In this document: in pieces, positions 36,225-48,317 of the stretch
How the letters are laid out: each line of letters starts with the position of its first letter
Position numbering within the stretch: the stretch's first letter is position 1
DNA from: Amphirosellinia nigrospora
Taxonomy: Eukaryota > Ascomycota > Sordariomycetes > Xylariales > Xylariaceae
Direction of reading: 5' to 3'
NCBI GenBank assembly: GCA_004123355.1
Contig: SCHM01000002.1
Location: 9,521,569 to 9,585,568 of the forward strand
DNA: 64,000 bases
Program-made: the position numbers and the translations under genes
The notes under the pieces: model-generated
The model's input: only the letters and a program-made list of their open reading frames with translations
What the model was told of the DNA's origin: nothing
Database searches by the model: none

Positions 36225-37217
36225 ATGGCCGCCAATACCAAGTACACCCCGCGCCAACCCAGGACCCCGAAGAGGGCACCTGGTCCCAGGCGCCTCCGTC
36301 CTACCAATATGACCAGACAGCGACTTCGTCTGCCCCCGGCGTCTTCGGCGGCGCGCCGCGCAGCAGCGAGGACAACATTCCGACGACTTTAAGTTCGGCG
36401 GCTCCGTCGCCGAGGCTACCGTCGATATCCGCAACCAGTTCATTCGCAAGGGTGAGCCACCCACCATTCCTGCCAAGGGGCGCTCAACGTCGCACGAGCG
36501 AAGCAGTTACTAATGTTCGCGCCACAGTGTACACCATCTTGACCGCGCAACTCGTCACGACAGCCATTGTCAGCGGACTCAGCTTTTGGAGCAAGGACTA
36601 CAAGGCATGGATCCAGTCGCACCCATCGCTCGTCTGGGTTTCGGTAAGCAAGCGCTCGCATCGCATTATATGTCAGATATGGTTCTGTGAGAACTACGAC
36701 GCTAACTCGTGTCCCTTCCCAATAGCTCTTCGGCGCCATCGGCTTCATGTGCCTCACGTATTGGAAGCGCAAGTCCTACCCGACCAACCTGCTGTTCCTC
36801 TCCGGCTTCACCCTTCTCGAGGCCTACACCATCTCCGTCATCGTGTCCTTCTACCAGACCCAGATCGTACTAAACGCCGTGATCCTGACCGGCGGCATCT
36901 TCGTGTTCCTCACCTTGTTCGCGTGCCAGACCAAGTACGACTTCACCTCGTGGATGCCCTACCTGTTCGGCGCTCTCTGGGGCCTGCTCCTCTTCGGTTT
37001 CATGGCCGCATTCCTACCCTACAGCAGCACCGGCGAGCTGATCTACGGCGGCCTCTCCGCTCTCATCTTCTCCGGATACATTCTCGTCGATACCCAGCTC
37101 GTCTTGCGCAAGCACCATGTCGAAGAGGAGATCGCCGCCGCGATTAGCCTTTATCTTGACATCATCAACCTGTTCCTCGCCATCCTACGAATTCTCAACA
37201 GCCAGAGCAACAACTGA
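36225..37217 (+). CDS. BXI1: BAX inhibitor-1 (TMBIM) family protein
   Basis: Multi-pass ER/vacuole membrane protein implicated in calcium leak and the unfolded-protein response in yeast. The start at 36225 gives MAANTKYTP. Introns 36452-36527 (ttactaatg branch) and 36644-36725 join NQFIRK to VYTILTAQL and VWVS to LFGAIGF. Seven hydrophobic helices are visible, including LTYWKRKSYPTNLLFLSGFT, LNAVILTGGIFVFLTLFACQ and the family signature region GGLSALIFSGYILVDTQLVL, followed by HHVEEEIAAAISLYLDIINL and a short polar tail. Two one-base deletions in the hydrophilic first exon (near 36250 and 36380) must be restored to read DPEEGTWSQAPPSYQ and DNIPDDFKFGGSVAEATVDI. Confidence 0.92.
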
Positions 37218-38102
37218 AGTTGAAATTCTATTATATTTTGATGGGTTTGATGGGTTTGAGTCTATTACATAAGACAGCAAGGGATTTTCTTTTTCTAGGT
37301 CGTGGCGTATGAGGGTAATTTGAGGGTTATGGGAACATTTTCTTAATGACTATTCATGGCTAAATGCCGTCCTTTCAGTCTTGCCTGTTCGTCTGTGTAC
37401 CTGTTAGATTAACACGAAATCAATACTTACTCCGGGCATTATGCTAGTTTGTTTAAGCTAAAGAGTTGTGTTGGCTCTAACATCTTAAACCTGTGGACCC
37501 AGCCTTGTGAGATTATTATATTTGCTTCACTAGCATCGGAAATCACGTCGGCCTTACTTCGCACTTCGTGAAGTCTCCTTGACGTGCAGTGAAATCTAAA
37601 GTGTTTCTTTCAAATCAAATAGCTCTGGTATTTGATATCTGCATTAGGGCACCAGTACTAGGAGACACATAAAAGTTAAAACGCCTAGATAATAGGCTGA
37701 GGAAGAAGACCTCGTTTCTTGCAAAGTTACACTAGACAGCAGATAATTCGCTCCTACCCCTTCCCTCACGGGATCTCATCAAATCGAATTATGTTTGTCG
37801 GTAGGTCTGAGGAAAAATCAGGCCCGTGACAAGTGTCGTCTGTGCTTGAAATGTCGTCCGACATATCGTGCCTCTTTTTGAGAATCTCGAATACTTCTTC
37901 GGTTTTGTATTCCTGACAAATCCATTAAGTATTCAGCTATGCATAGAAAAGAAGCTCATTAAGCGGTATCAAGTTTTCACATTTATGCCCTATCGGACAC
38001 GCTCGCGGGGGATATGAGAGCATCGAACACCCAACGCTACCTATTTGTCCTTCTCCTGGCATGACCGGGGTAGAACGAGAATCATAAGTATAGTTAGGAC
38101 GA
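37218..38102. other. Intergenic region between convergent genes
   Basis: 3' flanks of the BAX-inhibitor gene and the septin gene. No gene, RNA or notable repeat seen. Confidence 0.5.
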
Positions 38103-39766
38103 TTAGTTGCCGTCGTGTTCGCCATTGGCTTCGGGCGTCGCGCTGGAAGCAGCGGCGGCGGCAGCTTCCCGATGCATCCTGGCCTCGATCTCGCGAAGTT
38201 GAGACTCGCGAGCCAAGAGCTCCTGGCGCTTCTCGTTGATCTCACGCTGGACCTTGATCTCGATTTCGCGTAGCTTCTCCTCTTCGCGACGGAGTTGTTC
38301 CTCCTTTAGGCGGACAGATTGGGACGCCAGGTCCTCGGGGTTCATGGATGAATCGCTGTGACAAGTTAGTAAATAGCAACTATATAAAAAGAATTTAGAA
38401 TGGGCTACGTACACTCCAGCACCGCCCTCAACACTCTTGCTAAGCTTCTCGGTACGGTAGTTTTCATAAAGGAAATCGTGAGTGATCTCCTTCAGGTCAG
38501 CGAGATGGCTGTGTAAAAGTGCTGATCGAATAGCCAGGAAGTCGGAATGGCGAGGGTTGTCAACCTCAACAACACCCCAAGGGTATTGTCGAGCACGAAC
38601 TTGACGACCACCAATCTCAATGACATCTTCCGAGCCGACGATGGCGAACGGCATAAGTCCCCTGAGCTCAGCATTCTCCTCAACTGTATCCTCGTCATCT
38701 TCCTCAATGTCGTAGGGAAAGTTGTAGACGGGAATACGGTAGTGCTCGATGTCTTCCATGACTAGCTTCTTCGATTCGGCAAGTTCGTGAGGCGTGAGGG
38801 AATCGGCTCGGCCAATGACAGGGATGACGTTAGCACGAGGAGCGAGGCGTTTCATTAGTTCGATGTCGAGCTCTCGAAGACTTTAGATACTATTAGCAAG
38901 CCTACTTCGGGCCCAGTTGAATGGCCTGACTTACCCATGGCCAGTAGGCGCAATGAAGTAGAGCATGGCGTGTACACGGTTATCCCTGAATCTGGGGTTA
39001 CGCTTGATACGCGATTCCTCGGCCAAGATGTCATCATATTGTCTCTCGAGATAACCGACAATCTCCGAGAAGCTGGAATAGAGTTAGCATTGCAAGCATA
39101 GTAGCTGGCCACATCTTGCTTACCTTGCCTCATTGTCAATCTGATCACCAAACCCGGGGGTGTCAACAATGGTCAATGAGATGCGAGTTCCCTCTTCGTC
39201 TAGCTCGAGTTCTGTAGGCCTGTTAGGGTCAATTGGACGAGGAATGGGCTGCTATACATACCGACGGTAAAAGGCTTGATCTTTACACCGTCTTCGACGT
39301 GGGCGGTGCTGGGATCGTCCGAGTCTTTATGAGTCAAGACGGTCTTGCTACAGAGGGTGTTGACGAAGGTGGTCCGGCCTATACAATGTTGTTAGAGCCT
39401 ACTGTGTCACACAGGGCCAGTGACTTTGTTTTGCATGACCTGAAACGGGGATACGGCGGTCGGGGAGGTTCGGTCAAAGCTGGTGAGAGTCGTACCTGTG
39501 CCTGAGGCGCCACAGACCATCAAGCAGAACTGGATTCCCTTCTTCACATTCTTCTTCCGACGCATCATCTTCTGGGAACGCATCACGGCGATTAGTTAGC
39601 AATGGTAGCGGACAGCGGTAGACAGTGGCAGCGGTGGCAGGCGGAGGAGGAATGAGCCAGGACCATTCGGTTTATTGTCGCGAGGCGGTCAGGCGGTCAG
39701 GAAAGGTTCGTGACAAAATTAGACATCAGGCTGGATAGGGGATTTACTCACGGCTGGGGCCGACAT
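38103..39766 (-). CDS. CDC11: Septin, Cdc11 group
   Basis: GTP-binding filament protein of septin rings and hyphal septa (AspA in Aspergillus). Seven exons, total 1155 nt, 384 residues, no frameshift; introns are 39572-39751, 39379-39495, 39212-39261, 39073-39123, 38881-38934 and 38356-38412. The first exon is only 15 nt (MSAPA). G1 is GASGTGRTTFVNTL, G3 is VDTPGFGDQIDNEA, and the G4-like region is PVIGRADSLTP. The septin unique element lies near EIGGRQVRARQYPWGVVEV. The Cdc11-specific stretch KKLVMEDIEHYRIPVYNFPY and the C-terminal heptad coil (LKEEQLRREEEKLREIE, RQELLARESQLREIEARM) place it in the Cdc11 group. Confidence 0.94.
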
Positions 39767-41456
39767 ATTAGGCTAGTGTTGGGGTTCGCGAAAAGGGGAT
39801 TTGAGGTCGGAAACAGGCGGACAGACGAAATTGGACGAACTGATCGACAGACGGTGCACGTAAACGAAGATGCTGAAGTAGACGAAGGGATGACGCGAAA
39901 TGGGTATCTTGGGAGGAAAGGTGATGGCGATGCGTCTGAAGTGCCTGTCTTGGTGAAGGCCGAGAGAAGGATTTGGGGGAGAGCAACGGGAAATTTTGGA
40001 CCGGTACGCTAGATGTTGTTGATACTGCAATTTGAAGCAGCACAAAATCAGTTATGGGCGGAACAGGGGGACGGGACGGGACCTGCTCAAGAGGAGGTAA
40101 GTACATGCACTAGGTACTTGCTGATAGACCGTGGCAGGACGCAGAAGGACCAGGGTTGAGGGTCGAGGTGGGTACCTCTCTATCGTGTGTATGCGTGTTG
40201 CTGGAGCCGCTAGGTACCTCGGATTAGGTAGTACCTACCTGACTGAAGCATGATACGAAGTTGAATCTCTCTGCATTGTTTCCCCCTGATCATGCCGTAC
40301 ATTAGGTAGAGTATAATTATGTTCATATAGTACACTAAACTAGCATAGCTAGAAAGTGTAAAGACAATCACTGATTCAAACAACACGCCGATGGATAAAG
40401 GTACTTTTACAGCTTTTAGTATTTACTTACCTAGCCCAGCTTGCGATGTAGAAAACGTTGAATGCAATGCTCTATACCAAGGTAGGTATCAAGGCAGAGG
40501 CAGAGACAGGTGTCCAGAGGGTAATTCAGGGGTAATAATAAGAAACACTGTTAAGTGACGAATAGGAGGAAGCTATGATGAGCTTAACAAGCTTTGAACG
40601 GCTCAGTCATTCGCCGCTCCACTTGTTAGTCGACAGTGTCGGAAGCAATTATACACGGTATCATTTACTGTATTTCCAGCGTGAGATTCTTGATGCGAAT
40701 CAGGCAGGGAGACGAGACCCCACCAGCACTCTCATCAGATGAGGTGCAGCAAAAGGCCGTCTTGCGATCTAATAGTACAGAGTCCAGACAGGTCTCCGAC
40801 CTATATCTAGACGCAAACGCGGCCTTGGGTGCAAGGAGTTATAGTAGGTATCTAGCACACTGTCTACTGTAAAGCCCCCCTACTTAGGTAGGGTATTGTA
40901 GCGAGTACAATACATAACCTAGACGTAGGTAGGCACTAAGTATCTTGATTATCTCAAAAGGTCTCACGTTTTGGACAACGCTTCACATATCATCTCTAGT
41001 TTGAATTAAGCAAGCTGTTTGAAGTCATCTCGCTCGACTTTCAGTTACAACTTGTGCCCCTCAGCCCATCTTCGTCGTACATGGACTTCAGGGCTTTTGC
41101 TATAACGTTGACCCATGCGTAAGCCAAGCCCTCTGTGTAGGTATCAATCGCGGCTGTACACTATCAACCCGAGTACGACGAACATCTCTCAAGCTCACCG
41201 TGCCCGCATTTGGCCAACTCCGCAACTTTGAAGATAGCCTACCTTGGGTAGTTGATGTTGCGCTTCGACGAGTAGACGTTCGCATCAGAGTTTGAGGGTG
41301 GGATTCGCCATGATTAGCTTGTGCCGTTTTCGATGACATCTGGCCTTTAATCATCCCTGATGCTCTGCATCTACACCTGTTACGTCACGGCCAGCTTCAA
41401 TCTGCTCACCCCTCTCATCCAACCATTCCCTATATCTCCAGTTACAGATCACAGCC
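39767..41456. other. Divergent intergenic region, no gene seen
   Basis: Between the 5' ends of the septin and Hsv2 genes, so it carries both promoters. Several aggtaggta-type motifs occur (about 40225-40240, 40885-40893, 40925-40934). Open frames are short and unconvincing. Confidence 0.5.
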
Positions 41457-42822
41457 ATGAATACTCGTCCGCCCATTGAGTCACCTAATGAACAGGCGGC
41501 TCTCTCCGTCGCTTTCAATAATGACTCGAGTCGTTTCGCCGTCGGCCTAGATTCTGGATTCTGTAGTATGCCAGCCCCTAGCCAACCTCTTTTTCGCTTC
41601 TCTTGTTGTCTTATCCCCTCTATAACAACCACTTACGTTGAAATAGTATTCCTAGCGAGCACGTGTCAGATACAGACCGCAAGAGGTAAGTTCATTTCAA
41701 ATACGTATTTATTGAAGCTCACTCAGATTCTCCCCTAGTCTTCAATGCCGGCCTCGGCCTCGTTCAGATGATGGGTAATGCCAACTACCTTGCGCTAGTG
41801 GGCGGTGGTCGCTCCCCTAAGTTTCCCCAGAATAAGGTGATTATCTGGGACGACAGTAAAGGGAAAGTAGCGTTTGAGATCGCTGCCTTGACTGCCGTCC
41901 GCGGCGTCCAGATCACCAAAACTCGTGTTGTTGTGGTTCAACAGAACAGCGTACGTCTCTATGCTTTTGAGAAGCCTCCGAAACCACTGGCCAAGTATGA
42001 GACTGCGGACAACTTATTAGGCCTGTGCTGCTTGACCGACAAGTATCTGGTCTTTCCAGGTAGAACCCCGGGTCATGTACAGGTCGTACGGCTCGCTACG
42101 GACAGCGTGAGCATTTTGCCGGCCCACTCCTCGAGCCTTAGAGCTCTTCAACTCAGTGCAGATGGTGAATTGCTTGCCACCGCAAGTGAAAAGGTAATTT
42201 GAGTACTGGTCCTCCCTAAATACCTCCTTCTAGTGCTGATTCTACTAGGGAACACTTGTGCGGGTTTTTGCGACTGGCAGCGGCGCAAAATTAGCCGAGC
42301 GAAGACGAGGCAGCGAAAACGCCACGATATTCTCGTTGCGCTTTAGCCCATCGGGGAATATGTTGGCCTGTACATCAGACAAGGGCAATTTACATATATT
42401 CGATGTACCCAACCCACGTAGACCTACATCCTCCGCCAGTCGTTCAGCTGCTCCCATCGCAGCGTCTGCTTCGTCTAACGTTTCTGCCTCTGCAAACCCT
42501 AATGCAGATGCAACTAATAAGTGGGGGTTTCTCAGCAATATCCCCTTTGGCCCTTTCTCGGACGTTTATTCATTCACCTCTGCCGCATTTGACACTGGTA
42601 GTGAACCTTTACAGACTAATCAGAACATGCGTCGTCTAAGTGACAATGCCGTCTTGGGAACAACACGGCCAATAAAAGGTGTTATCGGCTGGATCGACGA
42701 GGGCAGCCTGCTTGTTATTGGAGCTGGGCAAGATGCGCGGTGGGAGAAATTTGTGCTGCGAGGGCGAAGATGGCCGTCATATATTGGTCCGTGAAGGCTG
42801 GAAAGGATACCTAGGAAATTGA
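41457..42822 (+). CDS. HSV2: PROPPIN Hsv2, phosphoinositide-binding WD40 protein
   Basis: Seven-bladed beta-propeller that binds PI3P/PI(3,5)P2 on endosomal or vacuolar membranes and acts in micronucleophagy in yeast. Four exons (introns 41566-41646, 41686-41738, 42194-42248) join in phase. Landmarks are MNTRPPIESPNEQAALSVAF, FNAGLGLVQMMGNANYLALV, GGRSPKFPQNKVIIWDDSK, ADNLLGLCCLTDKYLVFPGR, LQLSADGELLATASEKGTLV, then the lipid-binding loop KLAERRRGSENATIFSL and SDKGNLHIFDV. The motif is normally L/F-R-R-G; here the first residue is Arg. A -2 or +1 change near 42757 is inferred, because the other frame supplies the expected REGWKGYLGN end at 42822; read straight, the frame stops at 42794. Confidence 0.9.
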
Positions 42823-43090
42823 CAACTATGAGCAATTTTGGGAACACGACTATAATCCGATGTTATATGTATGAGATTTTCGTCGTTTGGAATTGACGTT
42901 GGCGAGGAGTATCGGTAAGAGGGAAATAGGGGCGTTAGGAACATGGGAGCAACACACTGTTGCATCATCTTTTTATGCATCCTACTGTGACGGGGTTCCT
43001 GCAACGACTAGGCTGAACTCGAACCAGTATTCAATCAATTTCGATATTGCAGGGTATATTATTTCGCCAGCTATAAATAACAAACCCATC

Positions 43091-44140
43091 TCAGCCTTTA
43101 TGAATGGGGGGACCTCGTGCGGCTCCGCCGTCTCCTCTTCCGCTCTCCAGGTCTGTCTCGATCTTCCTCGTGGCTTTTGTCCGCCTATCAGCTTGATGGT
43201 GATCACGGTCCCTGACCTCGCGGGCTTACGACGCTCCCCGTCGCGGTGCCATTCATGATCATCGCCTCGCCTTCTGTGTTCCCTGTCTCGTTCTCTCGAG
43301 TAGTCCTTCCTCCTCTGAGGAGTCACGTCTCGGCCGCGGCGTCTCTCATCTTCCACTAAAGGCGTTACGTCACGCCTGGATTTTCTACTTCGGTGGTCAT
43401 CGCTTTCATCTCTTCGTGAGCGATGACTGCTTCTATGGTGGCGATGTTTTCTTTCCTTCTTGTCTTTCCGATCTTTCCGATCCTTTTCCTTATTTAGCGC
43501 CTCCTCGACTTCTCGCTTCTTCTCCTCAATTAGAAAACCTTTCATAGGATCGTCGTCGTCATGCTCTTCGATTAATTTCTGCAATTCCATCTCCTCTAAT
43601 CATAGGTCTCCTAATATCTTGCTCCTCTTCCTCGTCTTCGTCTTCTGTTGCTAGAGTCTCGCCCTTCGCCGCCTTGTCCTTACGCAGGATGTCTGTCCAG
43701 CCGACAGCAAATTCTTCTGCGTCTTCGTCGTCTCGGGCCTTGTAACGTGCGTGGTCTACGCGAACCAGTCGGCCAGCGATTTCGGCGCCACCCAAGTTGT
43801 CAACGGCGAGGTCGCAACTCCGCTGATCTTCGTATTTCAACCAACCGAATCCTTTACTTTTCCCTGATTCCTTGTCCCGTGCTAGTTTGAGGAAGACGGG
43901 CTCTCCATATTGTGAAAAGATAGTGATAATGTCGCCTTCGGTCAACTCATAGGTAAGCCGCCGAAATTCACGAAGGCAGTGTCGCGTAGTCAGTATGCCA
44001 GGATGCTTCCGGGACCTGTGGCAAAAAGATGTCAGTGGGATTGGACTATGGTAGCGAGTCTTAAGCCTGGGTAATGTAGACTTACACGCCGTCTCTATCT
44101 CGCGCTTATTCAGCGCCTGGATGGCGCGGATCTGATTCAT
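43091..44140 (-). CDS. IST3: Ist3/Snu17-like RRM splicing factor (RES complex)
   Basis: U2 snRNP-associated protein of the pre-mRNA retention and splicing complex. It begins MNQIRAIQALNKREIETG, an opening diagnostic of Ist3/RBMX2, then an intron, then EASWHTDY and the RRM: FGGLPYELTEGDIITIFSQY (RNP2 side) and KSKGFGWLKYEDQRSCDLAV (RNP1), followed by VDHARYKARDDEDAEEFAVG. The C-terminus is a long RD/RS/KH-rich tail (REVEEALNKEKDRKDRKDKK). About four or five indels interrupt the frame (first exon end, near 43990, 43950, 43590 and 43220). After the last, either of two frames could finish: 43091 if the arginine-rich frame is right, 42982 if not. It is convergent with Hsv2. Confidence 0.85.
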
Positions 44141-45415
44141 ATTGGATGTTGCGTAGGAAACATCTATGAGCGTAGGCCGATATAGACGGAGCGCAGTAGG
44201 GATTGCGCATAGGCCTGGATGATTCTGTGAAGAATACGGTGGTCTATAGGGACTAAGAGGACAAAAGTTGGAGTGGCAGGTATTGTTAGGTACACTTGTT
44301 ATATATACCAGTCCTTTTGCTAGTACGTAGAGGGTTTGCGCGGAGCTAGGTCGACGGAGCCTTGTATTCGTAGGTTTACAGAGGTTTGCGCGCGTGTTTG
44401 TAGGTATGTGGAGGTGGCACCTAGTGTGGCACCCCAGTAATAGGCGCCACAGTGAATAAGCAGATCTTTGTTACCCCACTGTAATTAGGTGTATAACTTG
44501 CCCTACCACCTCACTAGACTGACGCCAACAGCGATCACATCGAAAGGAGCTATCAGAGACACCACCATTCATACCGTACGTAGCCACAGTTTCCATGAAT
44601 GGATTAAGCCAGTCATGGCGGGCAGAGTGTGGAAAATTGTGAGTTGCAGCAGGTCGCTTTAAGAGGCAAACTAGGTACTACTACTACGTAAACTACTGTG
44701 TATTGTTACCTCCCTCTCTCCTCCTCGAACAATCCGTGCAAGCATAACGCGCTGCCTAATAATCTATACTACCAGGTAGGTAGGCAGTCACCTGTGCCCA
44801 CCTAAGTAAGTAGACATATCCACGATAGCTACCGGCTATCACAACCACCTACCAAGTTGCTTCCAGTGCCGATCTACGGAGTGGGCCCCCCACTACCTAG
44901 CCAACCTGCAGCGAGCTGGATCCATGTCCTGGGGAAACGTCGGACCGCTAAGCTGCCCGCTACAGAGGGTGGAATGGGAAATTTCCCAGGGTCACTTTCG
45001 GACCAATCCGGTAAGCTTGTACCAGGGGATGCCAGGGGATGGCTGCAGATGGTGGTGCATCCTGTCTCGCTTAATTCCTTAATTCTTCTTTAATACACGG
45101 ATGTCACAAGCATTGCATGCCGCATACCAGTCAACCACGCAACGCATAGCGTCATACGGTTCGCCTGTTTCTTTGTCTGGCTAACGCCTGTGCTCGTTCT
45201 GAACCTTTCAGCACCTGTCAAACCATTAAATGCCACGTACAATCCCAGATTCCAGCCTTGGTTCAACTTGACACGCGCCTCCAGTATAAGTCGAAATACG
45301 CGTTCTCGGCGTCGCAAGACAGCCAGCATAGCTTTTTCAGGCCTGGTCTAGCCCCAGCTTGCCCCAGCAGATTGTTCTTGGACCCCCAAATGCTCTTCTT
45401 CGGCACATATCGACG
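44141..45415. other. Divergent intergenic region, no gene seen
   Basis: Between the 5' ends of Ist3 and the dynein gene. Holds one of the clearest aggtaggtagg motifs (44774-44784) and nearby acctacc and cctacct variants. No gene or RNA recognised. Confidence 0.5.
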
Positions 45416-47271
45416 ATGACGACGAACTCGAATCGATTTTCCACTTACACTAGTACTTCGGTCGGCACCAGTTCCGAGGAAAAGAAAGATGACCAGAAGA
45501 AGGACATGTGGAGCTCTATGCTCGACTCCGTTGCCAGCGGCAAAAGGCTCCCCGAGAAGAATATGCTAGTGCTAGGTGCGCAGCTTCCCCCTAGCTCCCT
45601 CTTTTCATCGCGGATCATGTTGACAAGGGAGAACAGGTGGCTCGGTCGATTCCCAACGCGAGTTCTTAGAGGCCCTCTCAAGCAACGGCCACCGACGGAA
45701 TATGGACGCCATAACGGCATACCGCCCATAGCCAACAGCTTTGCCCTCGGATATACATATTACGATGTGCTGGACGCCGACCAAGAAGGTCAGTGGATCA
45801 TGCTCTCTCAACCACGACCACGCTGACTTAGTGAAAGATATCCTGGCTCGGGTTTCGCTCCACCTCCTCGGCAGCCCGGCCCCGGCGTTCGCATCTCTTC
45901 TCAAACCGCTCTTGACCCCCCAATCGATACCGAATACCCTAATAGTAATACTGCTGGACTGGTCACAACCATGGTCATGGATGCGTCAACTGCGCGAGTG
46001 GCTTCTGTTGCTACGCAGTGTCCTTCTGTCACTGAGCCCCGAGTGCAAGGAGGCTATGGAAGAAGTTATATCCAGCTGGCGTGAGCGAGGGCGTACCGGT
46101 GGATCCGTCAATCTGGATGGAACTGGTGCGGTTGCTACCGAGGGAGACGTTGCATTGCCACTGGGGCCGGGGGAATGGGAAGATGCCCTTGGTTTGCCCC
46201 TATGTGTCGTCTGTCAGAATGTGAGGAGATCATAGTCGTGGTTCAAGTTCGTGGTACTAATTATAACTCTAGTCGGAACGGATAGATTATCTCGAGAAAA
46301 CCCAGGGCTGGAAAGAGGAAAGGTTTGACCTGGTTCTTCAATATTTAAGAACAGCTCTATTGCGGCGTAAGCACATACTCACTAAGTACATCGGTTAACC
46401 CCAACCTGCTAACCTCTGATACAGATGGAGCTTCTCTTATATATACGGCACCGACGATGATGACACCATTACAGAGTCTAGTCCATGCAAGCCTAGGCAT
46501 ACGTTCGTTACTCAAGCGAGCACCGCTCAAGCACAATGTCATCGACCGGGACAAGATCGTGGTCCCGCCAAACTGGGATTCATGGGGTAAAATCAGAGTA
46601 CTACGTGATGGATTCGATGTCGAGAGTGTCAGTGAAGGCTGGTCTATAGATATAAATCAGCCTTTCCCTATAGGCAAGCCTTATGCGACAAATGGTGAAG
46701 AAGATGGCGAGACATTTGAGTCTCATGACAACCCGAGCCTGAAGGATCCGCGGTTGCGACGTATGAAGACCATGTGCAAGACACCAGCCTGGACTCATTG
46801 CAGCTCGCGCAGGGAAATAAAGACACGAACAAACTTGAGGTCCATCCGTTGACACACAAGCGTTCCTCAGCAACCAGCTCGGCCGGCTCGAACAGCAGAA
46901 GAAGGATGATGAGAAGACGATCAAAGAGAACTCGTTTGCGCAGGTTGTGACAGACGACATAATCAGCGATCATATTGGACCGGTGCAATTCAATATGGGT
47001 GGCATTCAGGTTGATGCCGACGATATGGTGCAGCGACTTAAGGTAGTGCTCCTTTCAACTTGGCTCAATGAGGAAACCTGTACTAATGTGTTATTAGGAA
47101 CGGCAAGCTTATGGACAATCACCCGAGCCACCTGCCTTAGATGATGATACGGAGGCTGAACCTGCCCCCCAGGTAGATACAGTTACACTGGCCAAGTTCT
47201 TCGGCAACCTCATGAACAGGAAACCGGGTCCGGAGACAGCCTTGGTAAGACATAACAAGTCTCCTGCCTAG
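45416..47271 (+). CDS. Cytoplasmic dynein light intermediate chain
   Basis: Subunit of the dynein-1 motor that binds heavy chain and cargo adaptors; in hyphae needed for nuclear and endosome movement. The start at 45416 gives MTTNSNRFSTYTSTSVG. Then KKDMWSSMLDSVASGKRLPE, SQREFLEALSSNGHRRNM, ANSFALGYTYYDVLDADQEV, PNTLIVILLDWSQPWSWMRQ, GLPLCVVCQNSERIDYLEKT, SLVHASLGIRSLLKRAPLKH and NVIDRDKIVVPPNWDSWGKI. The C-terminus carries LSNQLGRLEQQKKDDEKTIK, GPVQFNMGGIQVDADDM and LAKFFGNLMNRKPG. Introns lie at 45576-45636, 45789-45831, 46221-46272, 46367-46424 and 47043-47097. Indels are inferred near 45710 (C run) and in 46720-46860. The exact end (47271) assumes no further intron. Confidence 0.9.
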
Positions 47272-48317
47272 AACAGGTCAACCGAAGCCAATCCTGGGAT
47301 AAGCAGTCCAAAAGCATGGCTATCCCAAATGTGACAGTTGCACACCACGACATGCTTCTTAGGATCGCCGATAACGAGGATGGTGGTGGTTTTTGCCAGG
47401 GGAAGCATGGAACATGTCAGGGCAAACCCAAAATGAAGGGCTCCGGGCTACAGGGAGCAAAGATGCATCCATCTATGCAGGCATTGCTTCGTTTGTATCA
47501 ACAGTCTTTGGCGATACATGACAATCTTGCGCAAGCAGGAGACGGCGGGGGTCCAGCATCACTACCCCAGATACAGGGTATTTGGAGTTTTTCTTGAAGG
47601 GATTGTCTAAGAATTTCTGTATTACGGCTAAGACTATGGAATAGATACCCCAAATGATTTAAGTGAAAGCCACGTTGGAACACTCCACTCATTATCCGAC
47701 AAATGCTGTACTCTAAGTATGCATCTAGGTACGCACTCGCACAGGGAGACGAACTAGGTACTAGTACAGGGTACAGAATACACAGCGCGTAATTGCCTAT
47801 CTACATGTATAGGTACCTTAGTATATGGTCCGGCCGGTTGGAACCTGCCACCAAGGTAGGTGTGGGGATAAGGGTGCATCTTGTGGGGACTTAAGGTAGC
47901 TTCCGAGATACCGGCAGGCAGGAAGAAGGCAGGATAATGGCTATCGCGGGTAGGTACGACTTGAACAGATGCCTGCCCTCGTTGTGAAATCCAATCGGAG
48001 CCGAAGCTCTTAGCCGCATTTCCGTCCCTTCGCAGCTCATCGCCGCCTTATCCTGAAAGCCGTATCCCATATATACCATATTTCTCACAGCCTCATATCT
48101 TACAGCCCTTCACCCTCCACCCTCCATCATCCACCCTCTACCTGAGACTAACTTGGCAATCTAATTCTAGCGCGGGTGCTTCCTATCCTACGTTGTATTT
48201 GTCTATATTGTCATGACCCTTATGCCATATACCAGAACCAGACCGCCGCGATGATGTCCGCACAGCTACAACAACCGTCTAGCGAGAGCAGCTTCTACGG
48301 CAACGGCAGCTACAGAC
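47272..48317. other. Intergenic region, no gene seen
   Basis: Downstream of the dynein gene and upstream of the DUF255 gene. An open frame at 47316-47597 is glycine-rich without homology I recognise. A caaggtaggtg motif lies near 47852. The stretch before 48160 is rich in ccctccaccctcc-type pyrimidine runs, as in fungal promoters. Confidence 0.45.

Noticed and set aside
47316-47597. Extra 3' exon or separate small gene after dynein light intermediate chain
   Set aside because: The frame is glycine-rich without known homology and the dynein frame already ends in phase at 47271; not enough support for a call.
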